Positions 16,605-24,805 of a stretch of 64,000 nucleotides of DNA are shown one piece after another. The notes under the pieces were generated by a model, which had not been told where the DNA came from, ran no database searches, and worked only from the letters and a program-made list of their open reading frames with translations. Where the stretch lies: assembly GCA_963700425.1 (NCBI GenBank), contig CAVOXO010000001.1, positions 1,364,001 to 1,428,000 on the forward strand, written 5' to 3'. How positions within the stretch are numbered: position 1 is the stretch's first letter; each line of letters begins with the position of its first letter. The DNA is from CAVOXO01 sp963700425. Its GTDB lineage: Bacteria; Actinomycetota; Acidimicrobiia; Acidimicrobiales; Microtrichaceae. Position numbers and translations under genes: made by a program.

Positions 16605-18449
16605 ATGTCCACCCGGCTCGACATCGAACTGACCTCCCAACGTCCCGACGGGACCTGGACCTGGCGAAAGGACGGGGCCCGTCAGCCCAAGGGTGAGCTC
16701 GACGGCTCGGTTCTTCCCGACGGGGCCGCTGTGGGTGACGTCGTGCGAGCCGATGTGGACATGGCGATCGACGGGATCGACGTCCTCGCCGTCCTGCCCG
16801 CCAAGGCTCCCAAAGGGCCCCGACACGAGACGATCACGGTTCTGGGAAGCGGTCGATCCGAGGAACTCGTCACCACCAAGCTCGTGGGTAAGGGAGGCAA
16901 GGGGGGTAAGGGTCGAGGCCGCGACCGTGATGACGATCGACCGCGTGGTCGGGGACGAGGGCGCTCCGACTCCGGTCGCCGTGGTGGACGGGATCACGAA
17001 CGCGCCGGACGCGGTGACGGTGGCGATCGCGGCGACCGATCCGATCGCGGCGACCGATCCGACCGCGGTCGGGCCGGTGGGGACAGAAACCGTCGGCCGT
17101 CCGAGCCGCCGAGGTTGAAGCGGCTCCGGCCGGGTCGGGTTCATCGGAACGCGGTGCTCGACACCCTCGCTCCCGAGCAGCGACCCATCGCCGAGCAGGT
17201 CCTGCGGGGCGGGGTGCCTGCGGTGCGTCAGGCCGTCGACAAGCAGAACGAGGGTCAACGTGCGCGTGGTGAGGCGGAGATCCACGGCGACGAGCTGGTC
17301 GTCCTCGCCGAGAAGCTCCTCCCGGCGCTGCGTTCGGCCGAATGGCGCGACAGGGCCGATGCCGCGCTCGCCGGGGTGGAGGACCTCGACCTCCGGGATC
17401 TCCGCTCCGTCGTGGTTGCGTCCGAGTCAGGAGCGCGCGACGACGAGTCACGCGCGATGGCCGAACAGCTCCGAGAGGCACTCACCCGACGGGTCGACGA
17501 AGAGCACACCCGCTGGCTCGACGAGCTGACGAGTGCCGTGCGGGACGGACGCACGGTGCGCGCCCTCCGGCTCAGTTCGCGGCCCCCCAAGGCCGGCGCG
17601 CCCCTCCCCCCGGAGTTGACCGAGACCCTCGTCGCCCAGGCGAGCGAGAATCTGGGTGCGGAGGCCTCCCCCGATCGTTGGATCACGGTCATCGACGCTT
17701 TGTCGTTCTCGCCGGTGCGGGCGGCGGTGATGCCTTCCTCCAAGCCGGAGAACGTGACCGACGAGATGAAGGCGGCGTTGGCGAAGGTCGCTGATCGACT
17801 GCCCCAGATCGCCGCCATGTTGGGCGTCGAGGCTGTGCCGTCGACGGCCCGTCGTCCCCGACGTGGACCAGGAAAGGGCGGGTCCGGCTCGAAGCGGCCG
17901 CGCTCGGACTCCGGCGGAAAGGGCTCGTCGGGTGGCAAGCGATCGTCCGGCGCCAAGGAGTCGTCCGGCGGAAGGGGCTCGTCGGGAGGCGCGGGCTCGT
18001 CGGGTGTCGTGGAATCCTCCGGCGGCAAGGGTTCGTCGGGTGGGCCGCCCGTCGCGCCCGATTCGGCGGCATCTCCGGACACGGCATCCGGCGTCGAGCC
18101 CGCGACGGAGGCGCCGGGCTCCGGATCGGAGACTGCGGAGCCCCTGTCGGAACCTTCTCATGACGTCGTGGAGCAGCCGGCAGAGAACGAGTCAGAACCG
18201 ACACAGACGGTCTCAGAGCTCTCAGAGCCCGGCAAGGCAGCCGCCGAGCCGGAGGCACCCGAGGCCGCCGAGCCGGAGGCACCCGAGGCCGCCGAGCCGG
18301 AGGCACTCGAGCCTGCTGCGCCGGTGGCACCCGAGCCTGCTGCGCCGGAGGCACCCGAGCCTGCTGCGCCGGTGGCTGAGGTCGGGAGCGAGGAGGCCGA
18401 CGGGTCGCCTTCGGACGACCCGTCCGGTTCAGCCTCCGCGCAGGATTGA
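16605..18449 (+). CDS. Low-complexity protein with N-terminal beta domain and Arg/Gly, SSGG and Glu-Pro-Ala tracts
   Basis: I do not recognise a characterised family for this 614-residue protein. Residues 1-70 look like a small beta-barrel domain (LDGSVLPDGAAVGDVVRADVD). Residues 95-165 are an Arg/Gly/Asp tract with repeated DRGDRS units. Residues 170-420 are a folded, mostly helical region (LAPEQRPIAEQVLRGG, VVVASESGARDD). After 425 come about seven SSGG units and then Glu-Pro-Glu-Ala-Pro repeats to the end. The basic RG tract resembles RNA-binding tails. There is no signal peptide or membrane helix. The last 21 bp overlap the convergent HAD gene. A role in RNA or DNA binding is a guess. Confidence 0.75.
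   Translation: MSTRLDIELTSQRPDGTWTWRKDGARQPKGELDGSVLPDGAAVGDVVRADVDMAIDGIDVLAVLPAKAPKGPRHETITVLGSGRSEELVTTKLVGKGGKGGKGRGRDRDDDRPRGRGRGRSDSGRRGGRDHERAGRGDGGDRGDRSDRGDRSDRGRAGGDRNRRPSEPPRLKRLRPGRVHRNAVLDTLAPEQRPIAEQVLRGGVPAVRQAVDKQNEGQRARGEAEIHGDELVVLAEKLLPALRSAEWRDRADAALAGVEDLDLRDLRSVVVASESGARDDESRAMAEQLREALTRRVDEEHTRWLDELTSAVRDGRTVRALRLSSRPPKAGAPLPPELTETLVAQASENLGAEASPDRWITVIDALSFSPVRAAVMPSSKPENVTDEMKAALAKVADRLPQIAAMLGVEAVPSTARRPRRGPGKGGSGSKRPRSDSGGKGSSGGKRSSGAKESSGGRGSSGGAGSSGVVESSGGKGSSGGPPVAPDSAASPDTASGVEPATEAPGSGSETAEPLSEPSHDVVEQPAENESEPTQTVSELSEPGKAAAEPEAPEAAEPEAPEAAEPEALEPAAPVAPEPAAPEAPEPAAPVAEVGSEEADGSPSDDPSGSASAQD
18240..18376. repeat. In-frame 24-bp repeats coding Glu-Pro-Glu-Ala-Pro tail
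   Basis: Two related 24-bp units follow each other: GCCGCCGAGCCGGAGGCACC-type, about three copies, then CCTGCTGCGCCGGTGGCACC-type, about three copies. They encode the acidic Pro-rich tail of the low-complexity protein. The period is a multiple of three, so copy-number change would alter length without a frameshift. Confidence 0.6.
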
Positions 18450-19016
18450 CCGACCGCCGTCGGAGCGAGCGAGCACGTCGCGCAGCGCCTCGGGGGTGGG
18501 TGCTCCCCAGCCTTCGTCGACCGCGGCCGCCGTTCGAGGGTTCCACAACGCCCACGCGAAGTGTGCGCCCACGTCGAGAGCCGAGCGACGGTCGTGATCG
18601 GTATCGCCCACGAAGATGACGTCGTCGGACGCCACCTCGATCGCGGCGAGCACCGGACCGAGTGATTTCGGTCGGCCTCCGAAGTCGCCGGCGAACATCG
18701 CCACCTCCGGGCGCCAACCCAGCCGTTCCAACTCAGCTCTGGCCGAGCGCTCGTCCTTGTTCGAGCAGATGGCCCACCGATCGAGGCCGGTCACGAGTTC
18801 GGCGACTCCGGGGAAGGGCTGGGCCGCAGTCGTGTCGTACGTCCCGACATAGTCGTCGAGGGCGATGCCCAGGCGTTGACACTCCTCGACGATCGGATGT
18901 CCGAAGCTGATCTCCTCGCGGGGCACGCCGAGGTCCAGGAACGGTTTCACGAGGGCGTCGTCGGAGTCGATGAGCGTCCCGTCGAGGTCGAACACGGGAA
19001 CGAGTGGGGAGGTCAT
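18429..19016 (-). CDS. HAD-superfamily hydrolase (phosphoglycolate phosphatase-like)
   Basis: Phosphatase of 195 residues. Motif I is FDLDGTLID near the N-terminus, motif II is ICSNKDE (Ser followed by Asn), the motif III lysine is in RPKSLG, and motif IV is VGDTDHDRRSA. The small cap domain between motifs I and II is helical, as in Gph-like enzymes. The substrate cannot be assigned. Its 3' end overlaps the low-complexity gene by 21 bp tail to tail. It is divergent from the crotonase gene across a perfect TTGACCG palindrome, which may control one or both. Confidence 0.88.
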   Translation of the reverse strand: MTSPLVPVFDLDGTLIDSDDALVKPFLDLGVPREEISFGHPIVEECQRLGIALDDYVGTYDTTAAQPFPGVAELVTGLDRWAICSNKDERSARAELERLGWRPEVAMFAGDFGGRPKSLGPVLAAIEVASDDVIFVGDTDHDRRSALDVGAHFAWALWNPRTAAAVDEGWGAPTPEALRDVLARSDGGRSILRGG

Positions 19017-19035
19017 CGAGCCATCAGATCGAAAG

Positions 19036-19051
19036 TTGACCGCTCGGTCAA
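19036..19051. promoter_or_regulatory. Perfect palindromic operator between HAD and crotonase genes
   Basis: TTGACCGCTCGGTCAA consists of two perfect 7-bp arms with a 2-bp centre. It lies 20 bp upstream of the HAD start and 19 bp upstream of the crotonase start. The form is typical of TetR- or FadR-family operators of fatty-acid genes; the regulator is not in the window. Confidence 0.6.
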
Positions 19052-19069
19052 GTGGTCTAGGCTGGCCGG

Positions 19070-19843
19070 ATGATCGATTTCGAGAAGAACGGCAACGTCG
19101 GCATCATCACCATCAACCGGCCCGAGGCGCGAAACGCCGTCAACACCGCGGTCGCCCAGGGTATCGAGGAGGCCATCGACACCATCGAGAGCGACGACGA
19201 GATCTGGTGTGCGGTCCTCACGGGATCGAAGTCGGAGAAGGGATACATCTTCTCCGCCGGGGCCGACCTGAAGCAGATGAGCATCGATCCGGGGGGGATG
19301 TCGACCGAACGCGGCGGCTTCGGCGGTCTCGTCCAGCGCGATCGGACCAAGCCCCTCATTGCCGCCGTCGATGGGCCGGCACTCGCCGGGGGTACCGAAC
19401 TCGTGCTCGCCTGCGACCTCGTCGTCGCGTCCCGGGCCGCCGTCTTCGGCGTACCCGAGGTCAAGCGCAACCTGGTCGCGGCGGCGGGTGGTCTCTTCCG
19501 GCTTCCCAGGAAGCTGCCGCGGAGCATCGCCATGGAACTCATCCTGACCGGCCGCCTCGACTTCCCCGCAGAGCGGGCCCACCACTTCGGCTGGGTCAAC
19601 ATCCTCTGTGAGGAGGGAGAGGCTCTCGAACAGGCACTGGGTCTCGCGGGTCGCATCACGGAGAACGCCCCGCTGGCCGTGCGCGAGAGCCGGGCGATTG
19701 CGCTCGCAGCCACCGATCAGCCCGATGAGGTGGGCTGGAAGCTGTCCAACGACGGCATCGCCGCCATGTTCGGCACCGAGGACTTCGGAGAGGGTCTCAA
19801 CGCGTTCATCGAGAAGCGACCACCGCAGTGGAAGGGTCGCTGA
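19070..19843 (+). CDS. Enoyl-CoA hydratase/crotonase family protein
   Basis: Crotonase-fold protein of 257 residues, most likely hydrating 2-enoyl-CoA in beta-oxidation. The oxyanion-hole segment SAGADLKQM and the two glutamates of classical hydratases are present: one in LAGGTELVLACDL and one in FGVPEVKRNL. The last 20 residues include GLNAFIEKRPPQWKGR, the usual family ending. Other crotonase activities (isomerase, dehalogenase) cannot be excluded. Expression may depend on the palindrome 19 bp upstream. The dehydrogenase pair at 12-14 kb could supply its substrate, although the two are not in one operon. Confidence 0.9.
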   Translation: MIDFEKNGNVGIITINRPEARNAVNTAVAQGIEEAIDTIESDDEIWCAVLTGSKSEKGYIFSAGADLKQMSIDPGGMSTERGGFGGLVQRDRTKPLIAAVDGPALAGGTELVLACDLVVASRAAVFGVPEVKRNLVAAAGGLFRLPRKLPRSIAMELILTGRLDFPAERAHHFGWVNILCEEGEALEQALGLAGRITENAPLAVRESRAIALAATDQPDEVGWKLSNDGIAAMFGTEDFGEGLNAFIEKRPPQWKGR

Positions 19844-19921
19844 TCGGGAGATCGCCGCGCTAGGGTTCGACCGACGTCGTCGCCGGTCGCAGGGGCTGCG
19901 GCGACTCGTCCTAGAGTTCAA

Positions 19922-19940
19922 CTCAGGCCCATGGCCTGAG
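19922..19940. terminator. Hairpin after crotonase gene
   Basis: CTCAGGCC and GGCCTGAG form a perfect 8-bp stem with a 3-nt CAT loop, about 80 bp after the crotonase stop. No T-tract follows. Confidence 0.55.
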
Positions 19941-19948
19941 TCATGTGT

Positions 19949-19991
19949 TGCCGGTGCCGCTTGCCATTCCCTCCGGTTGGCGGCACCGGCA
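19949..19991. terminator. Second, larger hairpin between convergent crotonase and NUDIX genes
   Basis: TGCCGGTGCCGC and GCGGCACCGGCA are perfect 12-bp arms around a 19-nt loop. Lying between convergent genes, it could terminate transcription from both sides. It starts 9 bp after the 19922-19940 hairpin. Confidence 0.6.
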
Positions 19992-20038
19992 TCACTGTTC
20001 CCTCGGGGCTCCGAGGCCGATGTGGAGAGCCTGGGCTG

Positions 20039-20449
20039 TCAGTCGACCGCGATCGTCGCGATGAGTCCACACCCGTGCAGGAACTCGGCGAGACCGGGCG
20101 GGAGTCGGCGATCACAGACGTCGGACAACGGTACCCACTCGACCTCCGACGCGTCGTCGCCCGCTACCGGATCGGTGTCGTCGAGCACCGACACCTCGAA
20201 GTCGAGAATCACGACGTGGGAGTCGTCGGCGATGAGTTCGGACCAGTCGAGGAACGAACCGCACACGCCGGCCAGTCCGGTTTCCTCGGACAGCTCGCGA
20301 ACCACCGCTTCGGCGGCGGTCTCGCCGAGCTCGATGTGGCCGCCCGGAATCGACCACGTCCCCCCCGCCGGACCGTGGCCGCGCCGCACCATGAGGAGCC
20401 GATCGCCGTCGACGACGACGGCCCCGACTGCGACGGTGGGTCGCGTCAC
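20039..20449 (-). CDS. NUDIX hydrolase
   Basis: Nucleoside-diphosphate-X hydrolase of 136 residues. The Nudix box is complete: GGHIELGETAAEAVVRELSEE with the expected G-x5-E-x7-RE-x2-EE spacing. The preceding MVRRGHGPAGGTWSIPGG fits MutT-like members, but the substrate is unknown. GTG 20449 overlaps the GNAT stop codon (GTGA), so it is the last gene of a three-gene coupled operon (DUF8129, GNAT, NUDIX). A longer open frame up to 21145 merely runs antisense-like through the GNAT gene. Confidence 0.9.
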   Translation of the reverse strand: MTRPTVAVGAVVVDGDRLLMVRRGHGPAGGTWSIPGGHIELGETAAEAVVRELSEETGLAGVCGSFLDWSELIADDSHVVILDFEVSVLDDTDPVAGDDASEVEWVPLSDVCDRRLPPGLAEFLHGCGLIATIAVD

Positions 20450-20871
20450 GGTGAGAGGGTGCGACCCACGATGATGCGACGAGCGGTGAGCCCGTGCGAT
20501 TCGAAGAAGTTCTTGGTCTCGCGATCTCCGGGGAGCGCGGTGGCCGCCAAGGCGTCGCACCCCTGCCCGATGGCCGAGGCCGTCAGCGATCGCAGGAGTT
20601 CGGTCCCGACGCCCACTCGCCGTGCGGCCGCCAGGACGAACAGTTCGTCGACGTCCATCGATCGCCCGACCGTGACGGCGTGAGCGATGCCCACGGCGGT
20701 CTCGCCGATCAGCCCGACCAGCGTCGTCGGGATGCCATCGGCCTCCCTCCGATCGAGAGCCAGCAGCAGTTCGGGTCCCCCGCGCCGGGTTGCCACCTCC
20801 GACCGGGCCTCCGACCGCAGGTCCTCGATCGCCGGTTCGTCGGCGGAACGCGCCGGACGGACCGAGATCAT
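20446..20871 (-). CDS. GNAT-family N-acetyltransferase
   Basis: Acetyl-CoA-dependent acetyltransferase of 141 residues. The core strand DVDELFVLAAARRVGVGTELLRSL contains the acetyl-CoA pyrophosphate loop (RRVGVGT). The C-terminal ETKNFFESHGL is the usual beta-bulge/helix segment. The acceptor substrate is unknown. Its ATG overlaps the upstream DUF8129 stop (ATGA), and its own stop overlaps the NUDIX start. Confidence 0.88.
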   Translation of the reverse strand: MISVRPARSADEPAIEDLRSEARSEVATRRGGPELLLALDRREADGIPTTLVGLIGETAVGIAHAVTVGRSMDVDELFVLAAARRVGVGTELLRSLTASAIGQGCDALAATALPGDRETKNFFESHGLTARRIIVGRTLSP

Positions 20872-21341
20872 CGGCTGTCGGACAGCTGCTCGAGTCGACC
20901 GAGAATGGTTCTCCGGCCCCGGTGAGACGCTTCGTAGGCCCTGATGGTCTGCTGTTCTGCCCGGGACAGGGCGGCCAGCCTCGGAACGACCTGGGATGCC
21001 GCCAGTTCGTCGTAGGACGGAATGGGAAGATCGTCGGCGGAAGGTACGTCGGCATCGGCGCCGGTCGACTCGCCCGGGCGGGCCGGACGGGCGCGGACCC
21101 GTGACCGTGCGGCAGCAATCGGCACCACTTCGGCAAGGGAATCATCGGTGGCCGTGCCGTCGGACCGGCCTCCGAGACACGACAACCGCTCGAGAGCCGC
21201 GACGGCGAAGACCACTTGATCGACCGTTCGGGCGACGATCCGTGGGACCAGGGTCACACCGGTCCGAATCAGATCGACGCCGGGGAGATGGGGGCCGCTC
21301 GGGTGGGGATCGCCAACGTCCACGCTTCGATCATGGCCCAC
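20868..21341 (-). CDS. DUF8129-type (lipid droplet-associated-like) protein
   Basis: The C-terminal 45 residues, PIPSYDELAASQVVPRL through IRAYEASHRGRRTILGRLEQL, match the short conserved module I know from actinobacterial DUF8129/lipid droplet-associated proteins. The N-terminal part has a hydrophobic helix (VTLVPRIVARTVDQVVFAVAAL) followed by a variable linker. Function is not established. Start is uncertain: GTG 21341 keeps it clear of the upstream acidic gene (stop 21368), while family members usually begin nearer the hydrophobic helix (GTG 21257). It is the first gene of an operon with GNAT and NUDIX. Confidence 0.65.
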   Translation of the reverse strand: MGHDRSVDVGDPHPSGPHLPGVDLIRTGVTLVPRIVARTVDQVVFAVAALERLSCLGGRSDGTATDDSLAEVVPIAAARSRVRARPARPGESTGADADVPSADDLPIPSYDELAASQVVPRLAALSRAEQQTIRAYEASHRGRRTILGRLEQLSDSR

Positions 21342-21367
21342 GACCGCCGGGCCGGCAAAGCCGGGCT

Positions 21368-21865
21368 TCAGGATGGACGACGAACGAGGTCGAGCGAGGG
21401 GCAGTTCTCGAATCCCTCGGGGCATTCGGGGTTGTCACGCCGGCCGAACTGACGGGGATGAACGATGATGAAGCACTCGGTGCAGGTGAACTCGCCCTCG
21501 CGCTTCGCCGAGACGCCCTCGGGCGTGTCGGGGTCGGTTCGAGCGGCGGGGGTCTCCTCTTCCTCTTCCTCGTCGTCGTCCTCGTCGTCGCTGGCCAGGC
21601 GGTCTTTGAGGATCGTGTCGAGGTCGGCCTCGACGTCGTCCTCGTCGTCGTCGTTGTCGTCGTCCTCTTCGTCCTCGGAGGCCTTCCCCGCCGCTGTCGT
21701 GGCGGCCAGGGGCTCGTCGTCCTCCTCCTCGTCGTCATCGACGACGACGTCGTCATCGTCGTCGTCGTCGACGAACGCGTCTGCAATGACATCGTCGTCA
21801 TCGGCGTCGTCGCCGATGACCTCCTCGATGTCGGGGTCGTCGTCAGTGATGTCGTCGTCGCTCAA
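21368..21865 (-). CDS. Highly acidic DUF4193-like protein with C-terminal cysteine motif
   Basis: Of 165 residues, the first 105 are almost entirely Asp and Glu with short breaks (for example DDVIADAFVDDDDDDD). The last 45 hold a likely metal site: FTCTECFIIVHPRQFG followed by two further Cys in NPECPEGFENCPSL. The CxxCF...H pattern resembles the C-terminal part of actinobacterial DUF4193 proteins. It is soluble and intrinsically disordered at the N-terminus. No function is known. GAC/GTC-rich DNA makes long antisense frames here, which I ignore. Confidence 0.75.
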   Translation of the reverse strand: MSDDDITDDDPDIEEVIGDDADDDDVIADAFVDDDDDDDVVVDDDEEEDDEPLAATTAAGKASEDEEDDDNDDDEDDVEADLDTILKDRLASDDEDDDEEEEEETPAARTDPDTPEGVSAKREGEFTCTECFIIVHPRQFGRRDNPECPEGFENCPSLDLVRRPS

Positions 21866-21928
21866 GATCCAACCTCGTCCGCAGAGCGCCGTCGTTCGGC
21901 GGCGCCGATACTAGACACATTTCGGAGG

Positions 21929-23542
21929 TCAGCTTCCCGTCCGCTTCATGTCGGCCCGCCGCTCCGCCTCGAGACGCTCCAGATCGGCCTCTCCGGCGTG
22001 GTCGACGAAGGACATCGAGGCTGCAACGGCCCGGTGTCCGGCGACCTCTGCGATCTGCTCGTGCATGAGCTGTGCCACGGTTCGATAGGTGGGGTGCCCC
22101 TGGGGAGCCGAGCGGAGTTCGAGCAGGTGCATCGCCTCACGAGCGTTGAACTGCATCGAATAGCGGATCCTGAATGCGAGCGAGACGGCGTAGGGAGCCT
22201 GCTCGGGAAACTCCGCCATGAGCTCGTGGTACAGGTGCTCCGAACGCGCCATCGTGGCGTCGTACGCCTCCGTGAGGCCCGCATCGTCGATCGACGGTGG
22301 TCGGACGAAGCCGTGGGCCGGCGTCAGCTTCTGCCACTCGATCGTCATCATCCGGTGGCGCTGGAGGTCCCGGAACGCTCCGTAGTCGGACAGAACGTCA
22401 AAACGGTATCCAGCCCTCTCGAATGCCCGCCCCGGCTTGTGTCGCCTGTTGCGGCGCTCTCCCACGTAGGCGGTGAGGACGGAGATCCGATCCTCGATCG
22501 ACATGGTCCTCACCTGGTCCTCGAGGTCCTCGTCGGAGAGGTGGGTGTGGGGGTAGAGGGCTGCGGTCACCATCTTGATCTCCGCGTCGGGATCGAAATC
22601 GACCAGCGTGACCGACGACGTCGATTCCGCGGCCGACGGAGCGGTGGCCTCGATGAGCTGAGCCGCCATGGTGGCGGTGGCGGTGGCGGTGGACGAGAGG
22701 TAATCGATCCACGCTCCCCCGCGCTCGGGGATGTCGACTCGTTTCAGGAACGACGGAATGACCTTTCTCAACTCGGCGAGGATCAGGTCCGCGTACGCCT
22801 TCGCCTCGGGAAGCGGGTGGGAGCGAAGGCGGAGCACGAGCGCCTCGTAGGCCTGGCCGCTCCCGTAGATCCCCAGGTTGGACAACGATCCGGCTGGGAG
22901 CAGGCCTCGCAGCGAGTCGAACGCCTTCGCCCGGATCGCCTGACGGTAGACGAAGTCGCTGTCGTCGGGATCCCGTGGAATCAACTCGCGGAAGTGCTCC
23001 GTCATCGCGGGCACGAGCTCTGCGTACGTGTCGAACATCCGATCCATGTCGCCGACGTATCGGGCGCCCATGGCCGACGTCAGGATCGCAGGGTCGCGAT
23101 GGAACCGGTACCGGCCACCGAGCCGAGCGTCGTAGGCGATGTAGCGCGTCGACTGCTCGAGGTAGGACATCAGGCGTCCCCACTCGAGGATCTTCGTGAG
23201 CACGTTCGAGGCCTGTTCACAGGCCAGATGCACACCACCGAGCTGGGCGACGGAGTCGTCGCCGTATTCCAGGAAGACCCGGTCGTAGAGGGCTTCCGCC
23301 CGTTCGAGGCCCACCGTGGCGTCGATCCCCGCGTCGCCCGAGACGTCGAGATCACCGACGAACTCGTCGAGGAACAGGCGCCGGAGCGACTTGGGCGACC
23401 TGCTGTACCTGGCGAACAGGGCGCCCTTGACGACTTCGGGGAGGTTGACCAGCGCGAACACCGGCCCGTCGAGATTCGTGAAGTAGCGCCTCAGGACGGC
23501 GCGCTCCCCCGTGGTGAACTCCTCAGCGACGTACGTGGCCAC
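21929..23542 (-). CDS. Tandem ThyX-like (FAD-dependent thymidylate synthase family) protein
   Basis: The protein has 537 residues, about twice the length of ThyX (220-250), and two ThyX-like halves. ThyX enzymes methylate dUMP with FAD and methylene-tetrahydrofolate using the motif RHRxxSxxxxSxRY. In the first half (about residue 120) the tail of this motif survives as SYLEQSTRY, but the RHR is replaced by WGR. In the second half (about residue 390) RHR survives in LQRHRMMTIEWQ, but the SxRY part is lost. The two halves may therefore build one composite site, or the protein may have a new role. No classical thyA or thyX is seen in the window. Start ATG 23542 gives MATYVAEEFT. Confidence 0.8.
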   Translation of the reverse strand: MATYVAEEFTTGERAVLRRYFTNLDGPVFALVNLPEVVKGALFARYSRSPKSLRRLFLDEFVGDLDVSGDAGIDATVGLERAEALYDRVFLEYGDDSVAQLGGVHLACEQASNVLTKILEWGRLMSYLEQSTRYIAYDARLGGRYRFHRDPAILTSAMGARYVGDMDRMFDTYAELVPAMTEHFRELIPRDPDDSDFVYRQAIRAKAFDSLRGLLPAGSLSNLGIYGSGQAYEALVLRLRSHPLPEAKAYADLILAELRKVIPSFLKRVDIPERGGAWIDYLSSTATATATMAAQLIEATAPSAAESTSSVTLVDFDPDAEIKMVTAALYPHTHLSDEDLEDQVRTMSIEDRISVLTAYVGERRNRRHKPGRAFERAGYRFDVLSDYGAFRDLQRHRMMTIEWQKLTPAHGFVRPPSIDDAGLTEAYDATMARSEHLYHELMAEFPEQAPYAVSLAFRIRYSMQFNAREAMHLLELRSAPQGHPTYRTVAQLMHEQIAEVAGHRAVAASMSFVDHAGEADLERLEAERRADMKRTGS

Positions 23543-23611
23543 GGCGACAGAGGTTAGGGGTTCCCCCTCGGTTGTCCGGGGATCGTGACCGACGCCGCCC
23601 GCAATCGGCTC

Positions 23612-24784
23612 TCACCTCTCGAGAGGGGTCGGGTCGGCCCACAGATCGACGAGAGTCATCGCCATGGCCTTCGCTCCGTCGATCACCGCGGCATCGCCCA
23701 GTTCCGAACCGGCGTGGCGGGCGAACTCCGCGGTGTGGATGGCCGTTCCGGGCGGTGCAGCAGCGATCATGGGATGAAGCGACGGCAGCAGATGGCTGAC
23801 GTTGCCCATGTCGGTGGACCCGATGAACGACGTGGCGGTGTCGCGCGAGGCGATGGTGCGTCCGGTCCGGGCCAGGTTCGCGGCGAAGAGCGAATCGAGC
23901 CCTCCGTGCGGTCGCAGTTCGGTGTAGGCGGGGTTGAGCCATTCGATGTCGGCCGAACAGCCTGTGGCCGCGGCACCGGCGAGCAGTGCCGCCTCGACGC
24001 GGGGCAGGAGGGCCCGGAGCGACTCGTCGGTTCCCGAGCGCACGAACCAGTGCATCGATGCACGGTGGGGTACGACGTTGGGCTTGTCGCCACCCTCGAT
24101 GAAGACCCCGTGGAGGCGTTCGTGCGAGGCGATGTGCTGGCGGAGCATGGCCACGTTGACGTAGCCGGCGACGGCAGCGTCGAGGGCGTTGAGGCCCTCC
24201 TCGGGAGCGGCTGCGGCGTGAGCGGCCCGCCCCTCGTAGCGGACGACGAGTTGTTGGACCGCAATGGCCCAGAACGAGTCGAGGTCGGCGTCGGCGGGAT
24301 GGACCATCATCGCCGCGTCGATCCCCTCGAAGGCCCCGGCGTCGATGAGGTGTACCTTGCCGCCTCCGCCCTCCTCGGCAGGGGTGCCGAGCACGACCAG
24401 ACGGCCATCGAGGGCGTCGGCCGCGGAGGTGGCGGCCAGAGCGGCGCCCACGCCCGCGGCGGCGATGATGTTGTGGCCACAGGCGTGGCCGATCTCGGGG
24501 AGAGCGTCGTACTCACAGATCACGGCGAGGAGAGGTCCCGCCGCGTCGGGGCGACCCCACGACGCCTCGAACGCCGTGTCGAGCCCGTAGGCGTGTCGAG
24601 TGACCTCGAATCCGTGCTGCGCGAGGGTTCCCGTCAGGAGCGCGTGGGCGTGGTGCTCCTCGAACGCCAGCTCGGGGGACGACCAGACGTCGCGTGACAC
24701 CGCGACCAGATCGGTCTGGAGAGCATCGACGCTCGCGATGACCTCCGACTTGAGCTCATCCAGCCGCTCGGGGGTCACATCCAT
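23612..24784 (-). CDS. M20-family amidohydrolase/peptidase (M20D type)
   Basis: Metallo-hydrolase of 390 residues in the aminoacylase/AbgB-like branch. Metal-site motifs: GHACGHN, EEGGGGKVHL with the catalytic Glu pair, and MVHPAD. The dimerisation (lid) domain lies at about 185-300, and the final His is in TAEFARHAGSE or the nearby IHTAEF. Known members release amino acids from N-acyl or p-aminobenzoyl conjugates; the substrate here is open. No signal peptide, so cytoplasmic. It sits between the MDR oxidoreductase and the ThyX-like gene, all on the minus strand. Confidence 0.87.
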   Translation of the reverse strand: MDVTPERLDELKSEVIASVDALQTDLVAVSRDVWSSPELAFEEHHAHALLTGTLAQHGFEVTRHAYGLDTAFEASWGRPDAAGPLLAVICEYDALPEIGHACGHNIIAAAGVGAALAATSAADALDGRLVVLGTPAEEGGGGKVHLIDAGAFEGIDAAMMVHPADADLDSFWAIAVQQLVVRYEGRAAHAAAAPEEGLNALDAAVAGYVNVAMLRQHIASHERLHGVFIEGGDKPNVVPHRASMHWFVRSGTDESLRALLPRVEAALLAGAAATGCSADIEWLNPAYTELRPHGGLDSLFAANLARTGRTIASRDTATSFIGSTDMGNVSHLLPSLHPMIAAAPPGTAIHTAEFARHAGSELGDAAVIDGAKAMAMTLVDLWADPTPLER

Positions 24785-24805
24785 GGGGTCATCGTAGAGC
24801 CGGGC

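Noticed and set aside
20996..23557. 853-codon plus-strand open frame
   Set aside because: Antisense to the ThyX-like and acidic-protein genes; the Val-rich part mirrors GAC repeats.
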